64,000 nt of DNA. Origin: SB11 sp037968475 (GTDB taxonomy: Bacteria; Bacteroidota; Bacteroidia; UBA8524). Positions 60,977 to 64,000 of the stretch are shown one piece after another. The notes beneath the pieces are model-generated. The model was not told where the DNA came from and ran no database searches. It saw only the letters and a program-made list of their open reading frames with translations. The stretch spans positions 1-64,000 of the forward strand of contig JBBKVO010000013.1 in the NCBI GenBank assembly GCA_037968475.1. Direction: 5' to 3'. The position numbers and the translations under genes were made by a program. How positions within the stretch are numbered: position 1 is the first letter of the stretch; each line of letters begins with the position of its first letter.

Positions 60977-62015
60977 TCCTGCACAGTGTACCCAAAACGG
61001 AAAGAGTTTTGCCTTGTGGCGATTGCCCCATCAAACGGAGGTAAAGGCCATAGTAACTGAAAACACCCTAAAGTTTTTACCTCAACTGCTTAAAGAAAAC
61101 CGTACAGGCTTTGCCTTTGTGCCTTTTGATATACAAAAAGATACTTCGTTTTTTATTGAAGGTGAAATTAGCACCAACCCCAACACAAGCACTAAAACTA
61201 CCGTTAACGATTTTTATTTGTTTGATGGCGAAATAACTACCGAAACCAATATCAACTACAAAAACAATGTAGCACTTGCCGTAGAGGAGATAAAAAACGG
61301 TAAGATGAAAAAGGTTGTGCTTGCCCGCAATGCTATTTGGGATTTGCCTATTGATTTCTGCCCCTTATCATTTTTTAATACCCTGTGCCAAAAATATCCT
61401 GAGGCGATGGTATCGCTGGTGAGTATAAAAGGTTTGGGTACTTGGATTGGGGCAACACCTGAATTGCTGCTAAATGTTACTGATGATTTACTGATGACGG
61501 TGGCACTAGCGGGCACACGAGTAAAAAATAGCCCACAATGGGGCGAAAAGGAAAGTGAAGAACAATTGTGGGTACTGCGCTTTATAGAAAATATTTTGAG
61601 CGAATACCAAACTACCCACATAAATATATCACCACGAAAGCATATTTTTAATGGTGAGTTAGAACACTTGTATACCGAAGTAACTTTTAAAAAAGAGGGT
61701 ATGACAAATACTGAATTGGCAAGCCATTTATTATCTCGCCTACACCCTACCCCTGCTGTTGGCGGTTTAGAAAAACAAACGGCTATTGATTTTATACACC
61801 AATACGAGACTTTTAAACGCAGCTACTATGCCGGTTTTTTGGGCGAAGTGAACCTAAACACAGCACTATTTTATGTAAACTTGCGCTGTATGCAACTACT
61901 AAAAAATGCTATTGTAGGCTATGCGGGAGCTGGTATAACTGAAGGTTCTGACCCTGAAAAGGAGTTGCAGGAAACCGAAAATAAGATGAACAACCTAAAA
62001 TTGATATTAAACTAA
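60954..62015 (+). CDS. menF: Isochorismate synthase (menaquinone pathway)
   Basis: 353 residues. Chorismate-binding enzyme fold: KKVVLARNAIWDL, the conserved TPELLLNVTDD and MTVALAGTR, then LYTEVTFKK, LHPTPAVGG and the metal Glu in AGAGITEGSDPEKELQETENK. It converts chorismate to isochorismate, the entry to menaquinone. The gene order thioesterase-isochorismate synthase fits MenF rather than EntC or a salicylate synthase. Confidence 0.9.
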   Translation: MPERLVFNPAQCTQNGKSFALWRLPHQTEVKAIVTENTLKFLPQLLKENRTGFAFVPFDIQKDTSFFIEGEISTNPNTSTKTTVNDFYLFDGEITTETNINYKNNVALAVEEIKNGKMKKVVLARNAIWDLPIDFCPLSFFNTLCQKYPEAMVSLVSIKGLGTWIGATPELLLNVTDDLLMTVALAGTRVKNSPQWGEKESEEQLWVLRFIENILSEYQTTHINISPRKHIFNGELEHLYTEVTFKKEGMTNTELASHLLSRLHPTPAVGGLEKQTAIDFIHQYETFKRSYYAGFLGEVNLNTALFYVNLRCMQLLKNAIVGYAGAGITEGSDPEKELQETENKMNNLKLILN

Positions 62016-62022
62016 AACCATT

Positions 62023-62328
62023 ATGATTTTATATAACGTAACCATAAATGTTGATGAAAACATACACCTAGAGTGGGTGCAATGGATGAAAAAAACACAC
62101 ATACCCGAAGTAATGGCTACAGGTAAGTTTATCGACTTTAAAATGTTTAAAGTGATTACCCGCCAACCTGATGAAACGGGTGTAACCTACAGCGTGCAAT
62201 ATTTTGCAAAAACACTTGCCGACTACGAAAGCTATAAGGCCGATTTTGGCCCCGCACTACAAATAAAAACCATGCAAAAATATGGTGATGCCCTTATGGC
62301 ATTCCGCACTGTGCTAGAGACAGTGTAA
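62023..62328 (+). CDS. DUF4286 family protein
   Basis: 101 residues. MILYNVTINVDENIHLEWVQ WMKKTHIPEVMATGKF: the DUF4286 start, a small ferredoxin-like alpha/beta domain of unknown function, very common beside housekeeping genes in Bacteroidota. It lies 7 nt after isochorismate synthase, so it is cotranscribed. Ends at a terminator. Confidence 0.85.
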   Translation: MILYNVTINVDENIHLEWVQWMKKTHIPEVMATGKFIDFKMFKVITRQPDETGVTYSVQYFAKTLADYESYKADFGPALQIKTMQKYGDALMAFRTVLETV

Positions 62329-62340
62329 AGCAAAAAAAAA

Positions 62341-62363
62341 TCCATAAGAATATCTCTTATGGA
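62341..62363 (+). terminator. Terminator after the isochorismate synthase operon
   Basis: TCCATAAGA / TCTTATGGA stem with ATATC loop, flanked by A- and T-runs, so it can serve the convergent gene at 62391 too. Confidence 0.85.
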
Positions 62364-62390
62364 TTTTTTTTAATATCTGCCTTTATCTGT

Positions 62391-63011
62391 TTAAATATAA
62401 GGAGTAAGTAACTCTTCAAACTCTTGTTGCAAAGCTTGGCTGTGGTTTTGTATGTACCACACCTGTATATCTTTTTTATAATCAACATCAGCAGGCTCAC
62501 CTGCTGCTTTGTAATCGTCCATTATTTGCTGCGCTTCTTTTGGGCGTGGACCCCAAGTAAACAATACCTCACTAGTTTCGGCATCCAATGCTATTAGCTT
62601 AGGTATAGATTTCCCACCGTTGGTTAGGTAGGCATCCATTATTTCGGGGTTTTCATCGCGCAGCAATAATGCCAGCCTTACTTTTCCCCTTTTCACTTCT
62701 TCCATTTTGGCTAGCACGGGCACATTTTGGGCAGCATCACCACACCACAATTCGGTTAGTACCACCCATATCATTTGGCGTTTTAGCTTTTTAATGATGG
62801 ATTGTAGTTGTGGGTTTATCTCCACCGTCTTATCCATACGGTGCATACGCTGGTCGTTTAGTTTACTATAATGCAGGTAGCTTTCGCTTTGGTTTTGCCC
62901 AGTAGTTTTACCTTGGCTTAAAAGGTCTTTGCCCATTTGGCGAAACTCCTCGTAAGTAAAACCATTTTTTATATGTGTGCGGGTAATGGGTGTTTTGTGC
63001 TCGGTTTCCAT
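62391..63011 (-). CDS. Thioredoxin-like protein with single active-site cysteine (WCGDA)
   Basis: 206 residues, no signal peptide. A thioredoxin fold in the second half with Cys90 in ELWCGDAAQNVPVL; the second cysteine of CxxC is Ala93, so it cannot do ordinary disulfide exchange and may work by a monothiol or as a binding protein. The N-terminal 80 residues are a helical extension. GGKSIPKLIALD holds the cis-Pro. Such proteins are widespread in Bacteroidota, and no function is established. Confidence 0.85.
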   Translation of the reverse strand: METEHKTPITRTHIKNGFTYEEFRQMGKDLLSQGKTTGQNQSESYLHYSKLNDQRMHRMDKTVEINPQLQSIIKKLKRQMIWVVLTELWCGDAAQNVPVLAKMEEVKRGKVRLALLLRDENPEIMDAYLTNGGKSIPKLIALDAETSEVLFTWGPRPKEAQQIMDDYKAAGEPADVDYKKDIQVWYIQNHSQALQQEFEELLTPYI

Positions 63012-63125
63012 ATTCTATTCTTAAAAAAATTAAACAGGTAAGTTGTGTCCAATGTTTTTCAAAACACAAGCCAAACTATACTCAAAATGAAATTGTACAA
63101 CACATTTCAGGGTTTGTAAGCGTGC

Positions 63126-63845
63126 CTATAAATTGTTGCGCTTTACAATTTTTAAAAATGCCTCAAAATCTTTTGCGTAGGGTGCCTCAATGGTAAGCGG
63201 CTTCTCATCGGGAGCTGTGAAACTGATTTTTGCAGCATGAAGCAAAAAGCGTTTCACTATAGGTTGTTCCAAATCCAATTTGCTAAAGCTATAATTACGC
63301 TTGTATTTTGACAGCATGGGCAAATCGCCCCTATATGCCGTATCGCCGGTTATTACAGCATTTTGACTGGCCAAATGTATGCGTATTTGGTGCATACGCC
63401 CTGTAACGGGTTTGCACTCTAACAAGCTAAAATTATTAAAAAACTCTAGCGTATTAAAATGCGTTAGCGCAGCTTTACCGTCTTTCATATCAATGTTTAC
63501 ACGGTTACTTTTATCTACTTTAATGGGTAAATCAACCGTTAGGTTATCAAAGCGTACTACACCATCAACTACGGCATGGTAGGTTTTGTCTACTTTTCGG
63601 TTTTCAAACAGCATACTCATGTGGCGGTAGGCTTCGGCATTTTTGGCTATTACCAATACACCGCTTGTTTCCCTATCTAGCCTGTGGCACAGTTGGGCAT
63701 CCTCGCAATATACTTTTGCCATACGCAGCAAGTTTTGCCCCTCTCCGCTCCTTTCATCCAACGAGGGTAAAAAAGCAGGCTTGTTTACCACTATCAGATT
63801 ATCATCCTCGTAAAGGATTATATCTTTAAAATTTATATGCTTCAT
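63126..63845 (-). CDS. RluA-family rRNA/tRNA pseudouridine synthase
   Basis: 239 residues. Catalytic Asp in HRLDRETSGVLVIAKN, with LIVVNKPAFLPSL before it and GRMHQIRIHLAS later. It converts uridine to pseudouridine in RNA; no S4 domain is present, so it is a single-domain member and the target base cannot be told. Confidence 0.92.
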   Translation of the reverse strand: MKHINFKDIILYEDDNLIVVNKPAFLPSLDERSGEGQNLLRMAKVYCEDAQLCHRLDRETSGVLVIAKNAEAYRHMSMLFENRKVDKTYHAVVDGVVRFDNLTVDLPIKVDKSNRVNIDMKDGKAALTHFNTLEFFNNFSLLECKPVTGRMHQIRIHLASQNAVITGDTAYRGDLPMLSKYKRNYSFSKLDLEQPIVKRFLLHAAKISFTAPDEKPLTIEAPYAKDFEAFLKIVKRNNL

Positions 63846-63905
63846 TTCTTATTTAAGATTTTTGATTTACGACTTGTTGATTTAATCAAAAATCATAATT
63901 ATAAA

Positions 63906-64000
63906 TTACTTGTTAAAATTCTTCAACCGCAATCGCGTTATCACCTGTTTGGTTTGTTGTGGAAAATCGCCATTCATCATCCAATCGTAATAACTGGGTT
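63906..64000 (-). CDS. Partial gene, 3' end only, unknown
   Basis: The minus strand is open from the window edge to TAA at 63906-63908, about 30 codons: SYYDWMMNGDFPQQTKQVIT then RLRLKNFNK. The composition looks coding. The family is not recognisable from the fragment. Confidence 0.4.
   Translation of the reverse strand, partial: PSYYDWMMNGDFPQQTKQVITRLRLKNFNK

Overview
The window is chromosomal DNA from a member of the Bacteroidota, probably an environmental, gliding-type lineage. The evidence is a giant PKD protein with a gliding-motility-associated (type IX secretion, type B) C-terminal domain, type A sorting tails, a Bacteroidota-type ECF sigma / FecR (DUF4974) / STN-TonB receptor / DUF4249 locus, TAnnTTTG-type -7 promoter elements, a split methionine synthase, and AT-rich intergenic DNA. 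I see no rRNA, tRNA, CRISPR array, prophage or transposase gene.

Layout. 1-852 holds no gene. 853-3131 is a hybrid PAS histidine kinase and a response regulator with overlapping ends, followed by a 2895-residue cyclic beta-1,2-glucan synthase (3423-12110). 12260-12825 is a decayed chimera of a two-component-propeller N-terminus and a sorting tail. 12922-14765 holds a bestrophin gene, an AT-rich membrane protein and a truncated second copy of the bestrophin 5' end. 14913-23369 is the PKD adhesin-like protein with a 14-unit repeat array. 23370-24411 and 26420-26942 are dense in composite intergenic repeats. 24412-27910 holds a membrane-anchored protein, folK, an SDR, two small proteins and a thioredoxin. 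28069-31137 is a VWA / MoxR-like ATPase pair interrupted by a four-helix-bundle gene. 31230-39951 is mostly housekeeping: aspartate kinase, fructose-1,6-bisphosphatase, IscX, ferredoxin, Aat, GyrI-like, DUF1697 and a methyltransferase. 40192-41472 fuses a GH18 chitinase-like domain to an OAA-type high-mannose lectin. 42049-43158 is an AT-rich DUF4062 gene. 43316-48172 is the methionine synthase operon, led by a SAM-I riboswitch and interrupted by two more four-helix-bundle genes. 48318-51037 holds a DNRLRE secreted protein, a hydrolase and a flippase-like membrane protein. 51034-57151 is the sigma / FecR / TonB-receptor / DUF4249 locus with a mosaic family of tiny lipoproteins. 57244-64000 holds alanine dehydrogenase, a secreted HExxH protein, a histidine phosphatase, a hotdog thioesterase plus isochorismate synthase (menaquinone), a thioredoxin-like protein, an RluA-type pseudouridine synthase and the 3' end of another gene.

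Most interesting signal. All three four-helix-bundle (23S-rRNA-intervening-sequence-protein family) genes lie sense inside operons and are bracketed by inverted repeats built from 7- or 8-nt tandem words. The pairs are 23/23 nt around the gene at 47597, 20/20 nt beside and 18/22 nt around the gene at 46041, and 14/16 nt around the gene at 29204. This copies the architecture of rRNA intervening sequences, an ORF inside a long RNA stem, but in protein-coding operons. One copy sits between a SAM-I riboswitch and metH, and another between the two halves of methionine synthase. I infer an mRNA intervening-sequence-like cassette family. The other notable items are the GH18-OAA lectin fusion and the mosaic lipoproteins.
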